The notes under the pieces were generated by a model. The model was not told the origin of the DNA, did no database searches, and saw nothing but the letters and a program-made list of their open reading frames with translations. DNA of 64,000 nucleotides, from assembly GCA_027622975.1 (NCBI GenBank), contig JAQBVN010000006.1, positions 1-64,000 on the forward strand, written 5' to 3'. Each line of letters begins with the position of its first letter. Positions within the stretch are counted from its first letter, which is position 1. This document shows positions 25,224 to 33,152 of the stretch, one piece after another. The translations under genes and the position numbers were made by a program. Origin of the DNA: Bacteroidota bacterium (GTDB lineage: Bacteria; Bacteroidota; Bacteroidia; Flavobacteriales_D; Sanyastnellaceae).

Positions 25224-26453
25224 TCAGCCCTGAAGCCTCCCAAATTCCGTCAACACGGCATCCACATCGTGTCCACTGTTGTAGCACGCAAGCACCTTCC
25301 GAAGCACGCGTTCCACGGAAGCGTCAGGACAGGAAGCTCCCGAGGTGATGAGTACGGTTGGAATCCCCGCCAATCCTGAGGTTGGAAGAGGATGTGGGGT
25401 CAAGTTCATACGCCCCGTGTGGATGTCAAAGTGATGCAACCCATCCTCCTTCCACTCCAACTCATTGCGAATGAAAAAGGTGGGGACACGGGCCTCACAA
25501 AGTTCAACGAGATGTGAGGTGTTGGAGCTGTTGTAACCGCCAACCACCAAGGCAACATCAGCACCTCCAGCGTCGAGCGCTCCCATCGTGGCGCTTTGGT
25601 TGTCGTTGGTGGCATAGCACAACGTATCCCGCGTGTTGGCAAACTCTCCCTGTCCTCGCTCTCGGACCGCGGCAGCGATTCGGTCCGCAATGGCCTGGGT
25701 GTCGGATGCGAGCATGGTCGTTTGGTTGACCACCCCCACCCGCTCCAAATGCACGAGAGGATCAAAGTCGCTCGAGGTCCGGCCTGCGAACACCTTCCAA
25801 AATGCTTCCGCCCCTCCGAGTCGAGACACCATCCATTGGGCCAAAAACTCCGCCTCCTCGCCGTCCTTCACCACAAGAGCGTGGCCTGAAGTGGCAGCAT
25901 GTGAAAAGGTGGCCCTTGTCTCCTCGTGCGTTGGCTTGCCGTGGATGATGACCGTGTAGTCCTCGCCGCCGAGTTGAGCTGAACGCTTCCACACCTTCTC
26001 CACAAACGGGCATGTGGTGTTGTATGTCTGAACGTCCACACCTTTGGCTTCGAGCGCAGCAGCCATCTCCACGGTCGTGCCAAACGCAGGGACAATCACA
26101 ACATCCTCTGCCGTCAATGCGTCCATGGAGACCAAAGAATGCCCTGAAGGATCCTGCAAAAACCGAACGCCCCTGCTTTGCAAGTCGTCATTCACTTCGG
26201 GGTTGTGAATCATTTGGCTGAGCAAAAAAATGCGCCTTCCGGGATTCTCAGAAATCGCCTTGTAGCTGATTTCAATGGCATTCTCCACCCCAAAGCAAAA
26301 TCCAAAATGACGGGCCAACTGAATACGCACACCCCCAAAATCGAGCAAGGTTGGGCTAAAGTCCTGTTTTCTAGGGTCTTGTGCTTTCCTGTGCGCCTTG
26401 ACCTGAGAGATGATGGGGCTCTTGTAAAACTCTGGGATGTCGAAGCTGCGCAT
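25224..26453 (-). CDS. ispH: 4-hydroxy-3-methylbut-2-enyl diphosphate reductase
   Basis: The protein has 409 aa, the long form typical of Bacteroidota, with the N-terminal extension FDIPEFYKSPIISQVK. Cluster-ligand cysteines lie in ARHFGFCFGVENA, NTTCPFVEKVW and SGASCPDASVERV; the catalytic-site stretch VIIHGKPTHEET is present. It makes IPP and DMAPP in the last MEP-pathway step, which feeds the carotenoid operon. It heads the operon ispH, small membrane protein, mutL, two rhomboids, EEP. A perfect -7 box lies 5 nt before the ATG. Confidence 0.95.
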   Translation of the reverse strand: MRSFDIPEFYKSPIISQVKAHRKAQDPRKQDFSPTLLDFGGVRIQLARHFGFCFGVENAIEISYKAISENPGRRIFLLSQMIHNPEVNDDLQSRGVRFLQDPSGHSLVSMDALTAEDVVIVPAFGTTVEMAAALEAKGVDVQTYNTTCPFVEKVWKRSAQLGGEDYTVIIHGKPTHEETRATFSHAATSGHALVVKDGEEAEFLAQWMVSRLGGAEAFWKVFAGRTSSDFDPLVHLERVGVVNQTTMLASDTQAIADRIAAAVRERGQGEFANTRDTLCYATNDNQSATMGALDAGGADVALVVGGYNSSNTSHLVELCEARVPTFFIRNELEWKEDGLHHFDIHTGRMNLTPHPLPTSGLAGIPTVLITSGASCPDASVERVLRKVLACYNSGHDVDAVLTEFGRLQG

Positions 26454-26458
26454 GAGAC

Positions 26459-26466
26459 CAAAATTA
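26459..26466 (-). promoter_or_regulatory. -7 box TAATTTTG for ispH
   Basis: This is a perfect TAnnTTTG on the minus strand, 5 nt before ATG 26453. A TTG lies 15 bp further upstream, slightly closer than the usual -33 spacing. Confidence 0.5.
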
Positions 26467-26567
26467 CCTCATCCCAACCATCAACTCGGTCCTTTCGTTC
26501 AATGGCCCGACCAATTCGTGCGCAACATGTCGTCGCGGACACGAACGGATCTGGAAGATCCTCGCAT

Positions 26568-27035
26568 TCAAGGCGTGGCGAGTTTGTCCCGGCGTTTGGC
26601 CAACCCCTCGGCATTGTCAAACGCTCGACGCAACGCATCATCCCACACCGTGCTGCGGCGGGCCACGGCACGAACGTCTTGAACAATGCCGAACTGGCTG
26701 GAGGGTTTGAAACGAAGCTGATCCAAGGCCAAACGCTGAACCACAACCGACTGGAGTTCAGGGGCGTAAGCCAAAAAGGGCCAATCCGTGGTCTCCACAT
26801 TCACGCGGATCGTTTCAGAACGACTCAACCAATCCAAGGTCCAAGCGTCCAAAGCAGGCACCACTTCAGGACAATCGTTCAACCCAACTTTCATCCGCCA
26901 TTCGATGGCTTGTCGCACCCAAGCGGCGGTAGGCTGGCCTTGGGCTGGCCACTCCGGAACATCGGCACAGGTCCAGCAAGTCCAACACCAAGGCCACCAA
27001 AAGACCCACCATCCAAATCCCAAGGCGCTCACCAT
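26568..27035 (-). CDS. Hypothetical protein, Trp-rich, possibly secreted
   Basis: The protein has 155 aa. The N-terminus is unusually Trp- and Cys-rich (GFGWWVFWWPWCWTCW) and could be a membrane segment or signal peptide. The remainder is soluble, with predicted helices and a strand-rich part near ETIRVNVETTDWPFLAY. Its start overlaps the saccharopine dehydrogenase stop by 7 nt, supporting co-transcription. I do not recognise the family; it could also be a fortuitous reading frame. Confidence 0.45.
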   Translation of the reverse strand: MVSALGFGWWVFWWPWCWTCWTCADVPEWPAQGQPTAAWVRQAIEWRMKVGLNDCPEVVPALDAWTLDWLSRSETIRVNVETTDWPFLAYAPELQSVVVQRLALDQLRFKPSSQFGIVQDVRAVARRSTVWDDALRRAFDNAEGLAKRRDKLATP

Positions 27036-28363
27036 TCCTCTTCTTCAAACGAAATTCCCAGATTGGCCAGACCAGCCAGCAACGGCTCGTAATAACATCT
27101 TGCCATAGGAGCTTGAACACCTGTTTGGCCGAAATGCCCCTTGAGCATGTGTTCCGCAGCCAAGGCCATGGGCAAACCTACGGTGTCGCTCATGGCCGTG
27201 AAAACACTGTCCTTGCCCTCCAAGCACAGGCTGGAAGTCTTTGTTTTCACCTCTCCTTGAATCTCATAGTCAAACCGATGCCACATCACAATCATGTCTC
27301 GATCCTCAGGACCCAATTTCCACGCTTCAGTGACCAACGATTCGATGATTTGAGCTGGGGTTCCATGGGTCCGTGCTGGACCTTCTGCTTCCCCAAAAAG
27401 GCCCAACCACGCCAATCGATCGAGGGCTTCATCAGATGCCCCCGTCACTTGGGCTACCGCCTCGCGCACTGAACTTCGTTTGTCCACGCTGGCTGGCAGA
27501 AATGACCGGGTCCATTCGTTCCATGAAATGCCTTGGTTCCAATCCAGTGTCACGTCATCTCTTACCATCCCCAATTGCACCAACACATCCCAAGACTCGC
27601 TGAAGCCTTTGCATCGGAGGGTCCCTCTGACCAACGTCTTCACTCCTTGAAGTTGATAGAGTTCGAGATAGGACAAAGAATCGCGGTTGGGATATCCTTG
27701 GTATCCCCGTCCTTGAACCTCCATGTCAACAGTGGTTTGGAACACACGGTGCGGCGGGACCACTCTGACGCGGCCACCTTCCAAAAACGACGCGGTCCCT
27801 CCCTGTCCAGCCAAAACCACATTTCGCGGATTCCAACTGAGCTTGTAATGCCAGGGATTGTCGTCGGAATCCGGTGCCACCAAACCTCCGCAATACGAGG
27901 AAAATCCGACGATCGAGCCTCCCTCTTCTCGGATGCGATCCATCACTTCCATGGCGCTCATGTGGTCCATCCCGGGATCGAGTCCCAATTCATTCAACAC
28001 GAGGACCCCAGCCTCTTTGGCTGAGGCATCCAGCGACTTCATTTCCGGGCTGATGTAGCTCGGAGTCAGGACATGGACTCCTGCGGCAATGGCAACCTTC
28101 GCGACGTCAACGTGCATGGATGCTGGCAACATGCTAATGACCAAATCTGCCTCCGAAATTCGTCGGTCACGGTCGGTCACATCGTGAGAAGACATGGCGA
28201 AGGAATGAGCTCGCGGATGCCCTCCCGTCTTCCTCCGTGCCACCTCACCATCCAAGTCACCCACGTGCACCTGCCAATCCTGATGCTCAGCTTGAGAAAG
28301 GAGGTGCTGGATCAAGGATGAACTCGACCTGCCAGCCCCCAGCACCAAAATCACTTTTTCCAT
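27029..28363 (-). CDS. Saccharopine dehydrogenase family protein
   Basis: The protein has 444 aa. The NAD(P)-binding Rossmann motif VLVLGAGRSSSSLIQHL opens it, followed by DLVISMLPASMH, VLNELGLDPGMDHM and SFSSYCGGLVAP-like sequence (GFSSYCGGLVAPDSDDNPW). The C-terminal domain is the Sacchrp_dh_C type. It probably acts in lysine catabolism via saccharopine or an analogous imino-acid reaction. The start at 28363 fits the Rossmann motif; a -7-like TACCTTCA lies 4 nt before it. It is divergent from the lipoprotein cluster. Confidence 0.88.
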   Translation of the reverse strand: MEKVILVLGAGRSSSSLIQHLLSQAEHQDWQVHVGDLDGEVARRKTGGHPRAHSFAMSSHDVTDRDRRISEADLVISMLPASMHVDVAKVAIAAGVHVLTPSYISPEMKSLDASAKEAGVLVLNELGLDPGMDHMSAMEVMDRIREEGGSIVGFSSYCGGLVAPDSDDNPWHYKLSWNPRNVVLAGQGGTASFLEGGRVRVVPPHRVFQTTVDMEVQGRGYQGYPNRDSLSYLELYQLQGVKTLVRGTLRCKGFSESWDVLVQLGMVRDDVTLDWNQGISWNEWTRSFLPASVDKRSSVREAVAQVTGASDEALDRLAWLGLFGEAEGPARTHGTPAQIIESLVTEAWKLGPEDRDMIVMWHRFDYEIQGEVKTKTSSLCLEGKDSVFTAMSDTVGLPMALAAEHMLKGHFGQTGVQAPMARCYYEPLLAGLANLGISFEEEEW

Positions 28364-28451
28364 GCGGTGAAGGTAGGGGTCTTGGTTTGGCACAACAATT
28401 GCCGACCCCAAGAATGATTAACTTCGGCGCAACAAATTCAGCCCTCATTCC

Positions 28452-29879
28452 ATGCTCTCGATGCCTTCACGTTCACCACGCCTCAGCGCCGACCGCACGT
28501 CCTTGTTCACATTCCGTTTGGCTCCTTGGATGCTGACCATGGTTCTCGCCCTGGGATGGGCTGGATGCAACGGCTCCAAGGCCTTCACCAAGAGGGCTGC
28601 CAAATTGGAGGAAGCCGGGATGATGACCCAAGCCGCCAACCTGTATTACACCGCGGTGGTCAAAAAACCATCCAACCTAGACGCGGCCATCGGGTTGAAG
28701 CGGTCAGGCCAAGTGGTTTTGGGTCAGCACATTGCCTCCTTCGATGAAGCCGTGGCTTACAACAACCGCGAAGGCGCCATTGCTGCTTGGCAAGATGCGG
28801 AAGCTTGGCATGCCAAACTCAAAGCCGTGGGCGCTGATTTGGCCTTTCCAGAAGCCAAGCGGGCTCAATTTGAATCTGTGAAGAATGCCCACCTCGACGA
28901 CACCTACCGTGAAGCCAACACGCTCCTCGAGCGAGAGCAATTCGACGAGGCCGTCACTCAATTTCAGGCAATCCTCGATTTGGAACCCGGCTACAAGGAT
29001 GTTCGGGCTTTGAAGAGCTTGGCGTACTGCGAACCCCGGCACCGCAAAGGTGTTTTGGCTCAAGAGGCAGACCGGTATCGCGAGGCGCACCGGTGGTTTG
29101 ACGAAGTCACATCCGAAGATCCAGGATTCAAGGACGCGGCCAAACGCAAGGGGGAAGTCCTCGAGGCTGGCAGGTTCACCGTGGCATTGCTCGAATTCAA
29201 AAATGGCTCCACAAGACCCAATCTCGAAGTGAAAATCCAATCCCTCGTGGAGCAAGCCCTGATGTCCTCGGACGACCCTTTTTTGCGGGTGGTCGATCGT
29301 GAGAGTTTGTCCATGATTTTGCAGGAACAAAGCATGGGAATGAATGGCCTCACATCAACGGCTGACGTTGAAATCGGGAATCTGCTGGGGGCCAAAGCCC
29401 TGCTTCGCGCCACCATCACCACTTGCAATGTGCAAATTGGCCGAATGTCAGCGTCCAACAAAACGGGATACGAGCGCTACACCATCAAACGCGTCAATGA
29501 GGAAGGAAAGACCGTGAACGAAACCAAGTATCGACAGACCAACTACAGGGAATACAACCAAACGGGATGGGTGGACATTTCATGCACGTTCAAGTTCATT
29601 TCCACCATCACGGGTGAAGTGGTGTCCACAAGCACAGTGAAAGGAAGGGCTGCCGATGAAATCAACTACATTGAGTACGATGGGGACCGCAACAACTTCT
29701 TCCTGTCGGGTTACTCTGGTGCACGCACGGATGCGGGAGGACGCGCGGACCGAGACCGCTTGATGTCAAGCCGTCGCGTCTTGAAAAGCGCAGATGTCAT
29801 GTCTGACGAGGCTGGTCAACAAGTTGCGTCGGAAATTCAATTGTCCATTGAGCAGAAACTTCTCGAAATGATTCCATGA
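28452..29879 (+). CDS. TPR lipoprotein with CsgG-like domain
   Basis: The protein has 475 aa. A lipobox (LGWAGC) at residues 34-39 indicates an outer-membrane or periplasmic lipoprotein. Residues ~45-240 are helical TPR-like repeats (AANLYYTAVVKKPSNLDAA; EANTLLEREQFDEAVTQF). Residues ~245-340 resemble the CsgG/LpoB nucleotide-free fold: FLRVVDRESLSMILQEQ then ADVEIGNLLGAKALLRATI. A beta-rich C-terminal part follows. It is the first of three lipoprotein genes and its stop overlaps the next ATG (ATGA). Confidence 0.8.
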   Translation: MLSMPSRSPRLSADRTSLFTFRLAPWMLTMVLALGWAGCNGSKAFTKRAAKLEEAGMMTQAANLYYTAVVKKPSNLDAAIGLKRSGQVVLGQHIASFDEAVAYNNREGAIAAWQDAEAWHAKLKAVGADLAFPEAKRAQFESVKNAHLDDTYREANTLLEREQFDEAVTQFQAILDLEPGYKDVRALKSLAYCEPRHRKGVLAQEADRYREAHRWFDEVTSEDPGFKDAAKRKGEVLEAGRFTVALLEFKNGSTRPNLEVKIQSLVEQALMSSDDPFLRVVDRESLSMILQEQSMGMNGLTSTADVEIGNLLGAKALLRATITTCNVQIGRMSASNKTGYERYTIKRVNEEGKTVNETKYRQTNYREYNQTGWVDISCTFKFISTITGEVVSTSTVKGRAADEINYIEYDGDRNNFFLSGYSGARTDAGGRADRDRLMSSRRVLKSADVMSDEAGQQVASEIQLSIEQKLLEMIP

Positions 29880-31306
29880 AGGAGCTGATCATGCCCCCTA
29901 TGTTGTCCAGTCCCTGGCGATTCTCTGCAGCCATGTTGTTGCTTGGTGGTGCCTTGCTCGGATGCGCAGGAAGCCGTCAAGTGACCGCTCCCGTTCCTTC
30001 TTGGGTGTCAGAATCTCCTGTGAGTTCCACCCACTTCATAGGCATTGGTTCGGCCTCCAAATCCATCCACCCCTTGGATGCCGACGCCGTGGCCAAAAGA
30101 AATGCCCTAGACAACCTTTCACGGGAAATCCGCGTGCAGGTCCAAGCCACTTCCACCATGCACACCCTGCAGGTGAATGACTGGCTTTCCACTTCGTTCA
30201 ACCAACAATCCACATCCACCACCCAAGAAGACTTGGAGGGCTTTGAATTGGTGGACACGTACGCCAACGACCAAGAGGTGGTGGTGTATTACCGCTTGAA
30301 CAAAGCGGAGCATGCACGCATTCAAGCGGCCAAACGACAAGCCGCCATGGACATCGCAGCTGGACACCTTGAGTTTGCTCAGGAATCGAGGCGTTCGGGC
30401 CAAGCCCAACAAGCTGTGGATGCGGCCATTCGAGGGATTGACGCCATTCGTCCCTTCATGGATCAGCCTCTGAAGTTCACGCTCCGCTCGGGAGAACAGA
30501 TTGATCTTGCCACCACCCTGCTCGGGATGATTGACGATTGCGTCGTAGGGTTGGTCTTGACTTCAGATGAAGAATCCCTGACCCTGAAGGTGGAAAATCG
30601 CTACCAAGGCACGGCTGAAATCAAAGTCCTTCTCGACGGCCAACCCGCACCCAACGTCACCTTGACGTATGCCTATCATCGGGGCGACCTTCCAACCCGT
30701 GGAGAAGTCGTCACAGATGGACGGGGAGTGGCCACCATTCGACTGGAGAGGTTTGAGCCTCACGTGACGGAGACAACACTTGAAGTGCGCGTGGACCCCC
30801 TCGCATTCTCGGCTGGGCTGCCTTTGGCGCATCCCTTTCGTCAAGCAGCCCAAGGTCTCCAAAGCGCCCCTCTCAGACTTGAGGTCTTGCTGGCCCCTGT
30901 GGAATTGGCGCTGGTTGTGGACGAGCTGGCTTTTGGCAAGACCCGAGACCGAAAAGTCCTCACCCCCGCCTTGCAAGAAGCACTTCAGGCAGCCAACGTG
31001 TCTCTGGTAAGTACTCAAGCAACTCGGTCCAAGGGAGGCAAATCGGGTGAATCTTTGATGACATTGACCATTCAAGCGGATGTTCGGCCTGGTGGAGAGG
31101 GCCAGGGATTCACCACCGTGTATCTCGATGTCGTCGGTACGGTGAAGAATGCGGAAGGAGAGACGATCTTCACCCAAACCCAGACCAGAATCAAGGGTGT
31201 GCAACTCGACCTCACGCGAGCCACGGATGCCGCGTATGACAAGGCATCCCAAGTACTTCAGGAAGATTTCATCCCCAAGCTCATTCGCCTTTGGCACGGT
31301 TTCTGA
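29876..31306 (+). CDS. LPP20-family lipoprotein
   Basis: The protein has 476 aa. A signal peptide ends in LLGCAGS (lipobox). The LPP20 domain follows, with PSWVSESP, FIGIGSASKS and a helix KRNALDNLSREIRVQVQA. Residues ~230-330 look like Ig-like or peptidase-regulatory beta domains (GQPAPNVTLTYAYH, DGRGVATIRLE). The C-terminal third resembles a second LPP20/CsgG-like unit (TLTIQADVRPGG ... ASQVLQEDFIPKLI). It is coupled to the CsgG-like lipoprotein upstream. Confidence 0.8.
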   Translation: MKELIMPPMLSSPWRFSAAMLLLGGALLGCAGSRQVTAPVPSWVSESPVSSTHFIGIGSASKSIHPLDADAVAKRNALDNLSREIRVQVQATSTMHTLQVNDWLSTSFNQQSTSTTQEDLEGFELVDTYANDQEVVVYYRLNKAEHARIQAAKRQAAMDIAAGHLEFAQESRRSGQAQQAVDAAIRGIDAIRPFMDQPLKFTLRSGEQIDLATTLLGMIDDCVVGLVLTSDEESLTLKVENRYQGTAEIKVLLDGQPAPNVTLTYAYHRGDLPTRGEVVTDGRGVATIRLERFEPHVTETTLEVRVDPLAFSAGLPLAHPFRQAAQGLQSAPLRLEVLLAPVELALVVDELAFGKTRDRKVLTPALQEALQAANVSLVSTQATRSKGGKSGESLMTLTIQADVRPGGEGQGFTTVYLDVVGTVKNAEGETIFTQTQTRIKGVQLDLTRATDAAYDKASQVLQEDFIPKLIRLWHGF

Positions 31307-31367
31307 TTCTTCGCCAAATGAATGACCTGAAAACCCATTACATTTCCAACACTTCAACAACAACCCT

Positions 31368-31937
31368 ATGAAAGTTCGTTTGACCCCCACCTTGGCCTCC
31401 TTGTTCGTTGGCGGCCTCTTGTTTGTTGGTTGCAAAGGCGGCCAAAGTGTCACCCCCAATCAGGCTGGAGAAATTGAGATTCTCGAATACTGCGCTGGAG
31501 AAGAGTTCAAGAGCGACAAAGATCACTTCCGCGCAACAGCCACAGGCGAGAGCATGGACCGGGAGACGGCCAAGAAAATGGCTCGCTCCAACGCCGAAGC
31601 CCGTCTGGCTCGTACCATCAATTCCACCATTGAAATCGTCACAGACAACTACGTCAATTCTTCTTCCTTCAACAACAAAGAAGAAGTGACAGAGACGTTC
31701 AACGATTTGGCGCGCACCGTGGTGAACCAGCAACTGTCTGGTGCAATCACAGCTTGCGAGCGCTTGACCCAAAAAACCGACGGAAATTATGTGAGTTACA
31801 TGGCTGTGGAGCTCTCCGGTTCTGAACTTGTTTCCCGCTACAACGAGCGTCTTTCGCAAGACGAACGGATCCGTGCGGAGTACAACTACGAAAAGTTCAA
31901 GGAGACGTTCGAAGCAGAGATGGACAAGCTTCGCTGA
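31368..31937 (+). CDS. Small LPP20-like lipoprotein
   Basis: The protein has 189 aa. A signal peptide ends FVGCKGG. The mature part contains FRATATGESMDRETAKKMAR followed by NAEARLARTINSTIE, the same helix-strand signature as LPP20 proteins, and a later VSYMAVELSGSELV. It is 61 nt downstream of its neighbour and belongs to the same cluster. Its last 52 nt overlap, antisense, the 3' end of the minus-strand glutamine amidotransferase gene. Confidence 0.8.
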   Translation: MKVRLTPTLASLFVGGLLFVGCKGGQSVTPNQAGEIEILEYCAGEEFKSDKDHFRATATGESMDRETAKKMARSNAEARLARTINSTIEIVTDNYVNSSSFNNKEEVTETFNDLARTVVNQQLSGAITACERLTQKTDGNYVSYMAVELSGSELVSRYNERLSQDERIRAEYNYEKFKETFEAEMDKLR

Positions 31938-32548
31938 GCTGCCTCAAGCCAAAGTTGGAGGAGGTTGCGACCCTGCGGGGTGAGCACAGACTCTGGATGA
32001 AATTGGACGCCCGCGATGGGAAGGGAACCATGGACCACTGCCATGATCAGCCCTGAACCATTGCGGGCGTTCACTTGAAGACACGCCGGAAGGGAGGACT
32101 CATCCAACACCCAGCTGTGGTAATGTCCCACAACCATGGGAGAAGGCATTCCCGTCCACAAGGTCTGCCAGCCGCTCGATTGGGACGGGAGGGCTTCCCA
32201 AGCAATCTCCGAAGCCCGTCCATGCAAGGGTTCAGGAAGATTTCTCAAAGCACCGCCAAAGTGTTCTGCAATGGCCTGCATGCCAAGACAGACGCCCAAG
32301 ATGGGCACACCCCTTGAAATGGCCTCCGCCAGCACCAACATCAATTGGGGATGTTCGTTGGGAAGACCCGGACCGGGGGAAAGAACCAAACCATCGGTGG
32401 AATCCCACATCTGATCGGACCACATCCCCTCGCGAACAACATTCACGCGTGCTCCCAACCTCCCGAGGTCATGGGCCAGATTCCACGTGAAGGAATCGAG
32501 GTTGTCGAACAAGGTGATGCGCATGGTGGTTAGCTTTGGGTCATCCAC
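31886..32548 (-). CDS. Glutamine amidotransferase, TrpG/PabA-like
   Basis: The protein has 220 aa from ATG 32548. ATG 32524 would give the more usual short N-terminus, but the -7 box 4 nt upstream favours the first AUG. It shows DNLDSFTWNLAHDLGRLG, LSPGPGLPNEH, the catalytic Cys in LGVCLGMQAIAEHFGG and the His/Glu pair in AGVQFHPESVLTP. It hydrolyses Gln to deliver ammonia to an anthranilate or aminodeoxychorismate synthase. No trpE/pabB partner is in the window, so which pathway it serves is open. Confidence 0.9.
   Translation of the reverse strand: MDDPKLTTMRITLFDNLDSFTWNLAHDLGRLGARVNVVREGMWSDQMWDSTDGLVLSPGPGLPNEHPQLMLVLAEAISRGVPILGVCLGMQAIAEHFGGALRNLPEPLHGRASEIAWEALPSQSSGWQTLWTGMPSPMVVGHYHSWVLDESSLPACLQVNARNGSGLIMAVVHGSLPIAGVQFHPESVLTPQGRNLLQLWLEAAQRSLSISASNVSLNFS
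32531..32538 (+). promoter_or_regulatory. -7 box TAGCTTTG for ridA
   Basis: This is a perfect TAnnTTTG, 26 nt before the ridA ATG. It lies inside the 5' end of the divergent amidotransferase gene. Confidence 0.4.
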
Positions 32549-32552
32549 CCGT

Positions 32553-32560
32553 CAAAAGTA
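32553..32560 (-). promoter_or_regulatory. -7 box TACTTTTG for the trpG/pabA-like gene
   Basis: This is a perfect TAnnTTTG on the minus strand, 4 nt before ATG 32548. It overlaps the ridA leader, so the two divergent promoters interlock. Confidence 0.45.
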
Positions 32561-32564
32561 CCTC

Positions 32565-32945
32565 ATGACTGCACGCATCGACACCCAAGACGCAGCCCAA
32601 CCTGTGGCCGCTTACAGCCAAGCTGTCCAAGCGGGCAACTTGGTCTTCGTCAGCGGTCAAATCCCTTTGGTCAAAGACACAGGGGACTTGATTTCCGACT
32701 CCATGGAAGAGGCCACGCTCCAATGCATTCGAAACGCAGAGGCCATTCTCGCGGCTGCAGGGTTGTCCCTGTCACACGTGGTGAAAGCCTCGGTGTTTTT
32801 GACCACCATGGATGATTACACAGCCATGGATTCCGCTTACAGAGAAGCGATGCCCCAACCCTTTCCGGCCCGGGAGGCAGTTGCCGTTCAAGCCCTTCCC
32901 AAAGGAGCCAGGGTGGAGATTTCGATGATCGCAAACCTCGGCTGA
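32565..32945 (+). CDS. RidA/YjgF family protein
   Basis: The protein has 126 aa. Family motifs are AAQPVAAYSQAVQAGNLVFVSGQIPL, VVKASVFLTTMDDY and the C-terminal FPAREAVAVQALPKGARVEISM with the conserved Arg and Glu of the active cleft. RidA proteins hydrolyse reactive enamines and imines from PLP enzymes. The start at 32565 matches the family N-terminus. Confidence 0.93.
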   Translation: MTARIDTQDAAQPVAAYSQAVQAGNLVFVSGQIPLVKDTGDLISDSMEEATLQCIRNAEAILAAAGLSLSHVVKASVFLTTMDDYTAMDSAYREAMPQPFPAREAVAVQALPKGARVEISMIANLG

Positions 32946-32959
32946 ACCCCTTTGTAGCC

Positions 32960-33127
32960 ATGTTCTTTCAAAAGTTTCTGCATTACCTGAACCCGCTCAA
33001 CTTGTTCAAAAAAGACCAAGATGCGGGCATCAATCTTCGCATGATGCACGGCATCAACAAGATCAGCTTTCTCGCATTCATGATCTGCCTTGCCGTCATG
33101 CTCTACCGCTGGTGGAGCCGTTCCTGA
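32960..33127 (+). CDS. Small membrane protein, 55 aa (DUF6728-like)
   Basis: ATG 32960 to TGA 33125-33127, 14 nt after ridA. It starts FFQKFLHYLNPLNLFKK, contains the polar stretch GINLRMMHGINKIS and ends in one membrane helix (FLAFMICLAVMLYRWW). Small proteins with this layout sit in the ridA/lptD neighbourhood of many Bacteroidota. The function is unknown. It ends 25 bp from the convergent lptD stop. Confidence 0.75.
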   Translation: MFFQKFLHYLNPLNLFKKDQDAGINLRMMHGINKISFLAFMICLAVMLYRWWSRS

Positions 33128-33152
33128 AAGGGTCTGTGCTTCAGGGCCGATA

